From: Paenibacillus planticolens
Lineage (GTDB): Bacteria; Bacillota; Bacilli; Paenibacillales; NBRC-103111
Reading direction: 5' to 3'
NCBI RefSeq assembly: GCF_013141725.1
Contig: NZ_WHNZ01000027.1
Location: forward strand, 1-54,281
DNA: 54,281 nt
Shown: one piece after another, positions 19,097-33,105 of the stretch
How positions within the stretch are numbered: position 1 is the first letter of the stretch
Layout of the letters: each line of letters opens with the position of its first letter
The notes under the pieces: generated by a model
The model's input: the letters and a program-made list of their open reading frames with translations, nothing else
Told to the model about the DNA's origin: nothing
Database searches by the model: none
Made by a program: the position numbers and the translations under genes

Positions 19097-19177
19097 GTCA
19101 CAGCTTTGGATGTATTGCAACGTATCATCAAAGACCGTTCCGCAGGTGGAATGTGCTTCCATCTCTCATTTCCTAAT

Positions 19178-19183
19178 ATTATA
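19178..19183 (-). promoter_or_regulatory. Candidate -10 element (TATAAT, extended TG) for the 19039 regulator operon
   Basis: The minus strand reads CTTGTATAATATTAGG: a perfect TATAAT with an upstream TG one base away. No good -35 is visible at 16-18 bp. The leader would be about 130 nt and include the hairpin at 19063-19096. The rest of the 297-bp gap (19040-19336) shows nothing else I recognise. Confidence 0.4.
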
Positions 19184-19336
19184 CAAGTCTTTACTACCGT
19201 CGGGAAGGAGTCTAATTTGTATGGTTTTGTCGATTTCCCTCGTTTAATCGATTAATTTCCAAGTGGAAGCAAGAGAATACACGAAATGCATCCGTTTTTG
19301 TATATAGATGTCCTTTAACTTATTTGTGTATGATTT

Positions 19337-20272
19337 TTACTTCGTAATTATACGGCTTTGGAGGGTAACCTTTTGGGGAATATTGTCTTCTTTCTTCAAA
19401 ATTTTCATTGCAAATTGAATCGCATCTTTCCCGCCTGCCGGATACGTGAAGGTACCTGCCAAGACTCCGGTATTCACCAAATGAACACCTCCCTCAGAGC
19501 CTGGAAGCCCGTCAATCCCTATAAATTGAATATCTTTAATTCTCAGTTTAGAAGCCGCAACATAAGCGCCGAGTGCCATAGCATCATTATGAGCAAAAAT
19601 GACATCAATTTGCGGATAAGTCACGAACCGCTGCTTGAGTTGATCTTCTGCTTTATCCCGCAGCCAATCTGCGACAATTGTATCTACGACATGAATATTC
19701 GGATGTTGTGAAATAATTTGCAGAAAGCCTTTGCTGCGGCCAATGACAGGCGGAGATTCAGAAAGCCCTTCTACCTGCACGACGTTGCCTTCCTTGCCAG
19801 CTAGCAAATCGACAACGAACTGGCCGGCATGCCTGCCAATCAACTCATTATCTGGTCCAATATAGAGCGTATGGTTAAAATCGGGATCATCCCGGTCGAG
19901 TACAATGACGGGAATGATTTTGTACACTTTGTTTACAATGGGCGCAAGCAAGGCAACCTCATTGGGAGAAATGATTAACAAATCGATGCCAAGCCTCACC
20001 AATCGCTCCACATCGCTTACTTGCTTCTCACTGCTTTGGGCCGCATCCGCAAAAATAACTTTCACATCTTTATAATTCTGAATTTCCGTTTTAATTTCTT
20101 TATTCATTTCGATCCGCCACGGCTCAACTAAATTGGCTTGTGACATCCCGATCAAGAATTGGGTTGACTTCGGAGTTTGCGCAGTTGACATTCGGCAACC
20201 TGTCACACTGCACGTGCAAACTAGTATAAAAACAAAGGTTACGATCCAGCTTCTCCATCTAAATAAGAACAT
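19337..20272 (-). CDS. Sugar-binding lipoprotein (ribose-binding PBP1 type), probable sensor partner
   Basis: 311 residues from the ATG at 20272, which overlaps the end of the regulator gene by 14 nt; a longer in-frame extension has no signal peptide at its front and is unlikely. Lipoprotein signal with Cys26 (VTGCRMS) and an RbsB-like fold (FLIGMSQANLVEPWRIEMN, IISPNEVALLAPIV, IFAHNDAMALGAY). It resembles the binding protein at 23374-24405 (shared IGMSQANL and ADAAQ motifs), suggesting duplication of a transport binding protein into a sensing role. The HK-RR-PBP order parallels three-component systems such as AraPST. Confidence 0.9.
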   Translation of the reverse strand: MFLFRWRSWIVTFVFILVCTCSVTGCRMSTAQTPKSTQFLIGMSQANLVEPWRIEMNKEIKTEIQNYKDVKVIFADAAQSSEKQVSDVERLVRLGIDLLIISPNEVALLAPIVNKVYKIIPVIVLDRDDPDFNHTLYIGPDNELIGRHAGQFVVDLLAGKEGNVVQVEGLSESPPVIGRSKGFLQIISQHPNIHVVDTIVADWLRDKAEDQLKQRFVTYPQIDVIFAHNDAMALGAYVAASKLRIKDIQFIGIDGLPGSEGGVHLVNTGVLAGTFTYPAGGKDAIQFAMKILKKEDNIPQKVTLQSRIITK

Positions 20273-21482
20273 CGACGTTATTCGACCCGCCTTTCCGATA
20301 TTCCGTTGGTGAGATCCCGACGATTTTCTTAAATGCCGTGCTGAAATAGTGTTGCGACGAATACCCCACCTTCTCAGCAACTTCATACATTTTGCAGGAA
20401 GGGTCATTCATCAATTGAATCGCTCGCTTGATCCTTGTTTTCGTCAAGTAATCAATAAAAGTCGCACCCAGCTCCTGACGTAGCAGACGGCTTATATAGG
20501 CTGGACTAATCTGGAACTGCTTCGCAAGATCCTGCAAAGAGAAGGTCTCCAGCTGATAGTGGGTATCGATATATTTCTTGCTTAGTAGCACAATGGGAGA
20601 CCAATGCTCCTCGACCATCATTTCCTGAAGAAGCTGCCTATAAAGGTCCGGAATACCGCACCATTGATCTCTTTGCTGAGCAATGCTATGAACATTGCAC
20701 TTCAAGTACTTTTCCATACTCACCGTCACCAGCTCCGCCAGAGTTTCAAGATTCGTTTGATCATTTAGATGAAGAAGGACGACGACATGATCCTTCGCAT
20801 CGCGAAATATGAGAGACTGTCCTCTGCCTGACACAATCTCTTCCGTTACATTCTGAACAGCGAACAAGAGCAACTGACGATCCCATTCTTTAAACCCTTG
20901 ACCAATCATTAGGCGATCCGTTACTTTAATAAGCATCATGCCGAATTGGGAAGGAACTTTTATCTTAAAAAAATCAAGCTGTTCTTCGACTTCAATGTCG
21001 GAAAGCTGCCCATTCACCCACTCATTCAGAAATCGATCTCGAATCGAAGTGAAATTTTTGGTTAAATGGGTATTCGCCCAATTCATGTATTTATTTTGAA
21101 AACTGAACTGCTCCAACTGCTTTTTAGCTCGTAAAATGACCCCCTGCAGCTCATCTTGTCGGACTGGCTTTAATAAATAATCAAAGACGTTCAATTTCAC
21201 TGCTTGATGGGCAAAAGTAAATTCATCATGACCGGTAATTAATACGACCACGCTGTGAGGCAATATACGGTTCACTTTCTCGACAAGCTCTAAGCCATTC
21301 ATAATCGGGATGCAGATATCGACCAATAAAAGATCGGGGCGAAGGGATTCAGCTAATTCCAGCGCCAGCTCGCCATCCTCGGCTTCCCCGACAATCTCCA
21401 TACCAAACGACTCCCAGTCGAGCAATTGACGTATTTTCCGTCGGATTTTAGGCTCATCATCAACAATTAATAGGTTTATCAC
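20259..21482 (-). CDS. YesN-family response regulator (short form)
   Basis: 407 residues if translation starts at the GTG at 21482, which overlaps the kinase stop in GTGA; this places the start right at INLLIVDDE, as in family members. An ATG at 21518 would add 12 residues and overlap the kinase by 40 nt. Receiver with D55 (LLLVDICIP), a shortened middle region, and two AraC helix-turn-helices at the C-terminus (about 305-400, QHYFSTAFKKIVGISPTEYRK). Probably activates the ribose-type transporter and perhaps the GH116 gene upstream (inference from position). Confidence 0.94.
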   Translation of the reverse strand: MINLLIVDDEPKIRRKIRQLLDWESFGMEIVGEAEDGELALELAESLRPDLLLVDICIPIMNGLELVEKVNRILPHSVVVLITGHDEFTFAHQAVKLNVFDYLLKPVRQDELQGVILRAKKQLEQFSFQNKYMNWANTHLTKNFTSIRDRFLNEWVNGQLSDIEVEEQLDFFKIKVPSQFGMMLIKVTDRLMIGQGFKEWDRQLLLFAVQNVTEEIVSGRGQSLIFRDAKDHVVVLLHLNDQTNLETLAELVTVSMEKYLKCNVHSIAQQRDQWCGIPDLYRQLLQEMMVEEHWSPIVLLSKKYIDTHYQLETFSLQDLAKQFQISPAYISRLLRQELGATFIDYLTKTRIKRAIQLMNDPSCKMYEVAEKVGYSSQHYFSTAFKKIVGISPTEYRKGGSNNVDVLI

Positions 21483-23281
21483 TTCAGAATCACCAACTTT
21501 TCCAAAAGTGGATGCCATACTTCAACCGTCGTCCCTGCGCCATATTCGCTATGGAAGATCAGACCATATTCACTGCCATAATTAAGCTTGATGCGTTCGT
21601 TAACGTTATAGATGCCAAAGCCTTGAAGTGCACTCGTATCTTTGCCTGATTTCTCAAGCATTTGACGAATTTCCTTGAGCTTCTCTGGCTGGATGCCAAT
21701 GCCATTGTCTGAGACACTGCAATATAGCATTCCCTGTACAATTTTGGCTTTCACGCTCACCTTGCCGATGCCTCTTCTTGCTTTAATTCCGTGATAAATT
21801 GCGTTTTCTACTAAGGGCTGCAGTGTTAATTTCAGAATGAGTAAATGATCAAGTCCATCTTCACAATCAATTTCATACTCCAGCTTTTCCTCATATCTGA
21901 TCTTCTGGATAATCAAGTAGCTTCTTACATGCGCAATTTCATCGCTCACCGTTAGCGTTTCTTTCCCTTTGCTGAGTCCAATCCGGAAAAAATGGGTCAA
22001 CGCGTCAATCATTTCTACCAAATCCGTCGCTCCCCGTTCATGCGCCATCCATTGTATGGCATCTAAAGTATTGTAAAGAAAATGCGGCTTAATCTGCGCT
22101 TGCAAAATCTTGATTTCCGATTCTCGTTTTCCTTGCTGCTCTTTATACACTAGATCAATTAAGTTTCGAATCTCTTCCAGCATACTATTGAAACCGTTTC
22201 CTACCTGCCCAATTTCGTCATGATATTGATTGTCAAACCTCACATTCAAGTCGCCGTTTTGAACTTTCCGCATCAAATTTTTCAATTTATTTAGCGGATT
22301 GGCGATGGATGACGTGTAAAAAAAAGCCAATATAACAGCAAGAATAATGGTGAAAATCGCGATGATGAGTGTATAGAAACGAATTTTTGATGCTTCTTTA
22401 AATGTTTCTTTAAAAGAGAACACTCCAATAATTTTCCATTTCGTATATTCCGATTGCGTAAAAATGATTTGGTACTGATTATGATTAATCGTCTGCGTAA
22501 ATTGCCGGTTTGAACGGTCCCCCAGCCACTGCGCATTAATCCGGTAGACAACAGGATTATCAGGAGAGTAAACTACTTCACCTGCGGCATCCATCATATA
22601 AACAAACCCGGTTTTGCCTAACGTGATTTTCTGAATCATTTTCTCGATGGTATCCAGCATAAAGTCGATGGAGATGACGCCTACGAATTCATGCGTCGTT
22701 GGATTTTGAATAGCTTTGACTACGGATAAGACTTCCTCCGCGTTTACTTGATTTCCGGACGTCAAGTTTCTTCCAATCGGCCTAGATATAAGCAGCAGCT
22801 CACCTTTGGATGCTATGGCCCTTTGATACCAATCTTCCCGGGTTAACGGATCACGCGAAATACGGTATTGTTCATTGCTAATATAAAGGTCCCTTTCATT
22901 CACGACAACAATTCCGGCAATTTCCGGATGAACCTCTGTATACGTCCTTAATAGTCTACGCACTTCGGTTTCAATACTCACTCGATTGGGTTCGAGCGTA
23001 TTGCCTATTTGAAAAAAAGCCAACATACTTGGATCTTGCGAAATATAATGCTCAATGTGGTCCATATCACTAATATAGAACTCTACATTCTTCTGAATTT
23101 GCTCGATTATTTCTTGCGCATGCAGATTCGTTTCTCGTTCAATGGAGCTGGTATAAATAATGTCACTGATCAAACCAATCGTAAGAATAGGCAGCAAAAT
23201 GAGAGAAAGGAAATAAACTAATAATTTGAAGCGTATACCTTTATGCTGAAAAGCTCTACGCCACAATCCCAATCCGACCAC
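21479..23281 (-). CDS. YesM-family sensor histidine kinase
   Basis: 600 residues with two membrane segments (about 18-42 and 302-322) around an extracellular Cache-type region, then HAMP (325-380), a His_kinase domain with H400 in IKPHFLYNTLD, and HATPase_c (ENAIYHG, VSDNGIG). Start uncertain: the GTG at 23281 has only AGAAGG upstream, and TTG codons shortly inside the gene are alternatives. The end overlaps the regulator by 4 nt. It follows the transporter genes after a stem-loop. Confidence 0.95.
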   Translation of the reverse strand: MVGLGLWRRAFQHKGIRFKLLVYFLSLILLPILTIGLISDIIYTSSIERETNLHAQEIIEQIQKNVEFYISDMDHIEHYISQDPSMLAFFQIGNTLEPNRVSIETEVRRLLRTYTEVHPEIAGIVVVNERDLYISNEQYRISRDPLTREDWYQRAIASKGELLLISRPIGRNLTSGNQVNAEEVLSVVKAIQNPTTHEFVGVISIDFMLDTIEKMIQKITLGKTGFVYMMDAAGEVVYSPDNPVVYRINAQWLGDRSNRQFTQTINHNQYQIIFTQSEYTKWKIIGVFSFKETFKEASKIRFYTLIIAIFTIILAVILAFFYTSSIANPLNKLKNLMRKVQNGDLNVRFDNQYHDEIGQVGNGFNSMLEEIRNLIDLVYKEQQGKRESEIKILQAQIKPHFLYNTLDAIQWMAHERGATDLVEMIDALTHFFRIGLSKGKETLTVSDEIAHVRSYLIIQKIRYEEKLEYEIDCEDGLDHLLILKLTLQPLVENAIYHGIKARRGIGKVSVKAKIVQGMLYCSVSDNGIGIQPEKLKEIRQMLEKSGKDTSALQGFGIYNVNERIKLNYGSEYGLIFHSEYGAGTTVEVWHPLLEKLVILK

Positions 23282-23323
23282 CTTCTTCGTCTAAGTAGTT
23301 TCCTGTTTGCATGAAAACACAGT

Positions 23324-23350
23324 ATCCTAACAGCACGGAGCTGTTAGGAT
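23324..23350 (-). terminator. 11-bp stem-loop between the ribose-type transporter and the kinase gene
   Basis: ATCCTAACAGC (23324-23334) and GCTGTTAGGAT (23340-23350) pair perfectly around a 5-nt loop, shortly after the binding-protein stop at 23374. The downstream minus-strand sequence (ACTGTGTTTTC) has only a short U-run, so partial termination or 3'-end protection is more likely than complete termination. Confidence 0.55.
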
Positions 23351-23373
23351 CTTGTTAAAAACGATACAATTAT

Positions 23374-24405
23374 TTATTGACCGCCATACTTTTTAAGCAT
23401 TTCAGCCGCGTTGTCTTTATTAATTTCTTGCGTTCCCAGAATAACTTGCTTTTCAAGTTTAGATCCTTCTGTCAGCAGTTTGTGCGCATTATCGATCGCT
23501 TCCTGCCCACCTGTCGGATAGACGTAAGTAGCGTTTAAGCGGCCAGCGAGAATACTTTTGATACTGCCATCCGGTGTCGGCAATCCATCTGCGCCAACGA
23601 ACAGCATTTCTTTCTCGCGTCCTGCATTTTTCGCCGCGGTGTAAGCGCCTTCAGCCATCGGATCGTTATGTCCAAAAACAACATCGATCTTCTTGTTCGC
23701 CTGCAAAATGCCCTCCATAACGCTAATCGCTTTATCTCTTAACCAATCCGCATTTTGAGCGGCGATAATTTTAATATTCGGGTTGCTCTTGATACCTTCC
23801 ATGAATCCGTCATGTCTTTCCTTTTGCCCGGACGTGCCTTCAAGTCCTTTGATTTCAACAACATTACCGCCCTTGTCACCTAGCGTTTTGGCTACCCATT
23901 CGCCAATTCCTTTGCCGATAATTACGTTGTCAGCACCGATATGCTGGGTGAAGGAATCGCCCTCTACACGGCGGTCTAGCGTGATCACCGGAATGCCGGC
24001 ATCGTAGGCTTTTTTCACAACGGCTGTTAGAGGCTTGGCTTCATTCGGTGAGATGATCAAGAGATCAACCTTTTGTTGGATAAAATTTTCAACATCGGCA
24101 ATTTGTTTGGAGTTGTCTTGCGCCGCATCTGCATAAACAACCTTGAAATCAGGATATTTCTTAGCGGCTTCGGCAATTTGAGCATTCATCGTTACACGCC
24201 ATGGCTCTCCCAGGTTCGCTTGAGACATCCCAATTAAGTAACTGGATTTCTTAGGCTTCGATGCTTCTGCCGTTGCCGGTGCAGCGGAATCCTTAGCTGC
24301 CGGAGTCGAGGTGCTCGTTGTGGTTGTACTGCCACATGCGGTGAATAGTGAAGTCATCATAAGCATAAAGACTGAAGTTAGGAACACTTTTCTCATAATT
24401 TTCAT
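23374..24405 (-). CDS. Ribose-type (CUT2) sugar-binding lipoprotein
   Basis: 343 residues; the ATG has GGGAAGG 8 nt upstream. Lipoprotein signal with Cys24 (LFTACGS), a Ser/Thr/Ala-rich linker (25-52), and a PBP1/RbsB domain (YLIGMSQANLGEPWRVTM, LIISPNEAKPLTAVV, VFGHNDPMAEGAYTAAK). It works with the permease and double-ATPase encoded immediately upstream. The ligand is probably a monosaccharide, as in the CUT2 family, but its identity is not readable. Confidence 0.95.
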   Translation of the reverse strand: MKIMRKVFLTSVFMLMMTSLFTACGSTTTTSTSTPAAKDSAAPATAEASKPKKSSYLIGMSQANLGEPWRVTMNAQIAEAAKKYPDFKVVYADAAQDNSKQIADVENFIQQKVDLLIISPNEAKPLTAVVKKAYDAGIPVITLDRRVEGDSFTQHIGADNVIIGKGIGEWVAKTLGDKGGNVVEIKGLEGTSGQKERHDGFMEGIKSNPNIKIIAAQNADWLRDKAISVMEGILQANKKIDVVFGHNDPMAEGAYTAAKNAGREKEMLFVGADGLPTPDGSIKSILAGRLNATYVYPTGGQEAIDNAHKLLTEGSKLEKQVILGTQEINKDNAAEMLKKYGGQ

Positions 24406-24432
24406 TTCTAAAACCTTCCCTCTTTGTTAATT

Positions 24433-25458
24433 TTATGATTTTTGTTTCTGTAAAACCACGGCAATGATGATAATGAGACCTTTAACAACGAGTTGGAGAT
24501 TCGTATTCACATTCTTTAATCCAAGCATGTTATCCAGAACGCCAAGAATTAAAGCGCCAATGATGGTTCCTACGATTGTTCCTTTCCCACCCGCTAGACT
24601 CGTACCGCCAATAGCTACGGCAGCAATTGCGTTCAGCTCGTAGCCGATCCCGTCATTAGGACTGCCCTGACTGACTTGTGCCGCATGAATGGTTCCTGCA
24701 ATAGCAGATAATACACCTGCAGTCACGTAAATCATGATCTTGACGCGGTTAATTTTAATGCCGGAAAGATGCGCCGCCGTTTCGTTGCCGCCGATGGCGT
24801 AAACATGCCTTCCGAATTTTGTATAATTCAGCATGATGATGAAAATGATGCCCAAGAACAGGAAACAAATCGCAGGAACCGGAATGCCCCCTATACGTTC
24901 TCCAAGGATGCTGAACGCTTGGGGAGCGGCCCCCGCACCTTTGCCGTAGGCAACAGGAATTCCGATGCCTCCTGACCAAAACCGGGCAAGGCCTCGTGCG
25001 ATACTCATTGAAGCCAATGTAACAATAAACGCTTGAATACCAAGTTTCGTTGAAACAATTCCGTTAAAAGCTCCAAATGCTGCGCCTAATGCCAATACAA
25101 TCACGATGGTTTCAAGCATGCCCATTGAGCGGTTCATCATAAGATCAGCGGCGGCTGTTGCGGTTAAACCAAGAATGGCGCCGACAGAAAGATCAATTCC
25201 GCCAATCAAAATGACAAGAGTCATGCCAATCGCCATAATGCCATTCTCCGAAATGGAGCGTACGACATTTGCCAAATTCGTCGGGGCAAGGAATAAATTT
25301 TCACCATCTCTTGTACAAATGATTGATGCTGCGCCAATGACTAACAGAAGTCCGAATAAGCTTTGAAATCGGATCAGAAGGCTAAGTAATTGATTCTTTG
25401 GCAAGACATCTGACTGCTTAAAGGCATTCGATTTAAATAATGTTTTGGGTGTTGTCAT
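24433..25458 (-). CDS. Ribose-type (CUT2) ABC transporter permease
   Basis: 341 residues of strongly hydrophobic RbsC-like sequence with the family motifs GMTLVILIGGIDLSVG, GRHVYAIGGNETAAHLSGI and GTSLAGGKGTIVGT. RbsC-type proteins act as homodimers with a fused double ATPase. The ATG overlaps the end of the ATPase gene by 26 nt, with GGGAGG 12 nt upstream, indicating one operon. Confidence 0.96.
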   Translation of the reverse strand: MTTPKTLFKSNAFKQSDVLPKNQLLSLLIRFQSLFGLLLVIGAASIICTRDGENLFLAPTNLANVVRSISENGIMAIGMTLVILIGGIDLSVGAILGLTATAAADLMMNRSMGMLETIVIVLALGAAFGAFNGIVSTKLGIQAFIVTLASMSIARGLARFWSGGIGIPVAYGKGAGAAPQAFSILGERIGGIPVPAICFLFLGIIFIIMLNYTKFGRHVYAIGGNETAAHLSGIKINRVKIMIYVTAGVLSAIAGTIHAAQVSQGSPNDGIGYELNAIAAVAIGGTSLAGGKGTIVGTIIGALILGVLDNMLGLKNVNTNLQLVVKGLIIIIAVVLQKQKS

Positions 25459-26962
25459 GTAAGGTCGGTTCCTCCCTATCCGTTGCTGCTTTCAACAGCT
25501 TCTCTTCCGTTGCCTCCGCCCGCATGAACTCGCCCGTGACTCTCCCTTCGCAGATCGTAAGGATGCGATCCGATAACCCGAGTATTTCGGGCATATCCGA
25601 GGAGATGAGCAGGATGCCCATGCCACTGAGCGCTAACTGGTGAATGACTTCGTATATTTCAGCTTTCGCATTTACATCGATTCCTCGGGTAGGCTCATCC
25701 AGCAGCAGAATGGTTGGTTTTGAGAGCAGCCATTTTCCGATAATGACTTTTTGTTGGTTCCCTCCACTTAACTGTTTAGCCAGAGTCGCATAGCTGGGCG
25801 CTTTGATCCTTAACGTGCGGATTTGCTCGTCCCAGACGACCTTTTCCTGCTTCCTCTTCATAAAAAACATTCGGCTAAACGTATCGAGCAGGGGAAGCGA
25901 CATATTCTCACCTATCGAACGACTTAGCACGAGTCCTTGTCCTTTGCGGTCTTCCGTCAAGAAAGCCAGTCCCGTATCAATGGCATCCCTTGGATTTCTG
26001 ATCATTGCTTTTTGATCATGGATATATACATTGCCAGTACTCCGCTTTACATGCAGACCGTAGAGGCATTCAAACAACTCTGTTCTGCCCGATCCGAGCA
26101 ACCCGGAGATGCCTAGTATCTCACCTTCATGCAAGGAGAGTGACACATTCTTCAGTTTTCTTTTGCCATTCGAAACGGATGGATCAAAGGATAAGTTTTC
26201 TACGCGAAGTACTTCTCTCCCCTTGCGAAAATCTCTGTGCGGGAAAAGATCAGCGAACGATCTACCCACCATCATGCGTACTAACTCATCATGATTTGTT
26301 TCGGCAGTGACAACCGATCCTACGAGTGCTCCGTCCCGCAGCACAACCACACGCTCGGAAAGAGCAAAAATCTCTTCCATTCTGTGGGTGATGTAAATGA
26401 TGGATACTCCTTTTGCGGATAACTGTTTCACCACTTGGAATAGTTTTACGGTTTCATGCTTGCTTAAAGCCGTTGTCGGTTCATCCATGATCAGTATTTT
26501 AGCATCAAGCGAAAGCGCCTTGGCAATTTCCACAAGCTGCTGCTCACCAATCCGCAGTCGTTTAACCTGCTGATGAGGCGGAACAGTTAGATCCAAGATG
26601 TTCATGAATGCTTTCGCGCTTGTATTCATCATTTTGTAGTCAATGAAGCCAAACTGGTTTCGCTGCTCTCTGCCCAAGAAGATGTTCTCGGCTACGGTTA
26701 ATTCCGGAATCAGCTGCAGTTCCTGATGAATTTTCACTACGCCGTGCTTGCTTGCATCCGTTGGCGAACTGATATGAACTTCCTCACCATGTATCCGGAT
26801 CTCGCCTTCATATGTGTGGGTTGCTCCGCTCAGAATGTTCATTAACGTAGATTTTCCTGCGCCATTTTCACCTAATAAGGCCATAACCTCACCTTGCTGT
26901 AGCTCCAATTCAACGCCTCGAAGCGCCTGCACCAAACCAAACGATTTAGAAATTTGATGCAT
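25433..26962 (-). CDS. Ribose-type (CUT2) sugar ABC transporter ATPase with two nucleotide-binding domains
   Basis: 509 residues. First ATPase domain with Walker A GENGAGKST (31-39) and Walker B ILIMDEPT; second domain with the usual degenerate Walker A (GLLGSGRTE), signature LSGGNQQK and ILLLDEPTRGID. This fused layout is typical of RbsA/MglA/XylG. The first ATG lacks a nearby SD, while a strong GGGGGGAG lies 31 nt upstream before in-frame codons for NIVRSTILK, residues that would restore the usual first beta-strand; see findings. Confidence 0.95.
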   Translation of the reverse strand: MHQISKSFGLVQALRGVELELQQGEVMALLGENGAGKSTLMNILSGATHTYEGEIRIHGEEVHISSPTDASKHGVVKIHQELQLIPELTVAENIFLGREQRNQFGFIDYKMMNTSAKAFMNILDLTVPPHQQVKRLRIGEQQLVEIAKALSLDAKILIMDEPTTALSKHETVKLFQVVKQLSAKGVSIIYITHRMEEIFALSERVVVLRDGALVGSVVTAETNHDELVRMMVGRSFADLFPHRDFRKGREVLRVENLSFDPSVSNGKRKLKNVSLSLHEGEILGISGLLGSGRTELFECLYGLHVKRSTGNVYIHDQKAMIRNPRDAIDTGLAFLTEDRKGQGLVLSRSIGENMSLPLLDTFSRMFFMKRKQEKVVWDEQIRTLRIKAPSYATLAKQLSGGNQQKVIIGKWLLSKPTILLLDEPTRGIDVNAKAEIYEVIHQLALSGMGILLISSDMPEILGLSDRILTICEGRVTGEFMRAEATEEKLLKAATDREEPTLHDNTQNII

Positions 26963-27099
26963 CTTTAATATGGTTGATCTAACGATGTTACTCCCCCCTC
27001 ACTTGCTATACTCAAAAAATACCATGTCGGGGGAAGTGAAGTATTTAGAATAAAATGTAATAGTTTACAACTTTACACACAACGTTCATTTCCTTTAAA

Positions 27100-27138
27100 G
27101 GACACGAACTTAAATAAACATCATTTAAGCTCGTGCCC
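27100..27138 (-). terminator. Probable terminator of the GH116-like gene
   Basis: On the minus strand GGCACGAGCTTAAA (27137-27124) pairs with TTTAAGTTCGTGTCC (27114-27100), a 14-bp stem with one or two wobbles and a 9-nt loop, followed by TTTAAAGG. It lies 20 nt past the stop at 27158. The remaining gap (26963-27099) holds a possible weak promoter (TTGTAA, 17 bp, TAAATA on the minus strand) for the transporter operon. Confidence 0.65.
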
Positions 27139-27157
27139 AGTTCACTAAATAAATAAC

Positions 27158-32562
<5,405 letters not shown>

Positions 32563-32630
32563 ATCGAGTTGTCCTAACCCCCTCCTTCATAAGGATTATG
32601 TTTATATTGTAATAGGGTGCATAGTCCTTG

Positions 32631-32659
32631 TATTTACAAAAACACGTATTGTCTTTCAA
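32631..32659 (-). promoter_or_regulatory. Candidate promoter of the GH116-like gene
   Basis: Minus strand TTGAAA (32659-32654), 17-bp spacer, TAAATA (32636-32631). It gives a leader of about 145 nt that contains the 24-codon frame. Confidence 0.45.
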
Positions 32660-32814
32660 TATTCCACACTCATTATCGGAAATTTCAAGATGTGACATGA
32701 TACGACATGTATCACAATAGGCGTGATTAACACCTTGCAGATCCTCCCTCCCAGAAATGAAATACCGGTGAGCCAGATGTCTGGCATATCCTTTGAGCAT
32801 CGTCTATCCCCAAC

Positions 32815-32896
32815 TTCGTGCACGTGAACGGAATCAACAAAAAAAAATCAGCTAATTTTCACGAGACATCCAACCAGGTTTTCGTGCACGTGAACG
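32815..32896. promoter_or_regulatory. Two identical 16-bp direct repeats (TTCGTGCACGTGAACG) upstream of the GH116-like gene
   Basis: TTCGTGCACGTGAACG occurs at 32815-32830 and again at 32881-32896, start-to-start 66 bp. A shorter match (CACGTGA) lies at 32968-32974. Same-orientation spaced repeats are typical of AraC/YesN-type operators. They lie about 160-240 bp upstream of the candidate -35, so an upstream activator site is plausible (inference). The gap between 32563 and 33052 shows no convincing gene. Confidence 0.5.
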
Positions 32897-33052
32897 TACT
32901 CATCTTAACAAAATATACTCTATTCTGTAAACGCTTCGTTGAAAAAAACTCTTTTCAATATCAACTCCACGTGACATACTTTTCATTCCATGTGAGAAAG
33001 AGCTCATTCAACTCATTCCTTGGAAGAGTATCCTACACCACAACACAAATAA

Positions 33053-33071
33053 GGCTGCTCATTTAGCAGCC
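33053..33071 (-). terminator. Terminator of the MFS transporter gene
   Basis: GGCTGCT (33053-33059) and AGCAGCC (33065-33071) form a perfect 7-bp stem with a 5-nt loop. On the minus strand it is followed by TTATTTGTGTTG. Confidence 0.7.
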
Positions 33072-33105
33072 CTATTATGCCGTCTAGCGGAATCCATCCT
33101 TCCAT

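Noticed and set aside
19040..19162. N-terminal extension of the response regulator to 19162
   Set aside because: The added 41 residues precede a canonical receiver start, include the leader hairpin, and lack similarity to the family; the ATG at 19039 has an SD.
20273..20407. N-terminal extension of the sugar-binding lipoprotein to 20407
   Set aside because: It would be an antisense-like basic stretch inside the regulator gene and would displace the lipoprotein signal.
32926..32939. CcpA cre site (TGTAAACGCTTCGT) upstream of the GH116-like gene
   Set aside because: The core matches but the flanking positions do not; too weak to list, though carbon repression of the locus would be expected.
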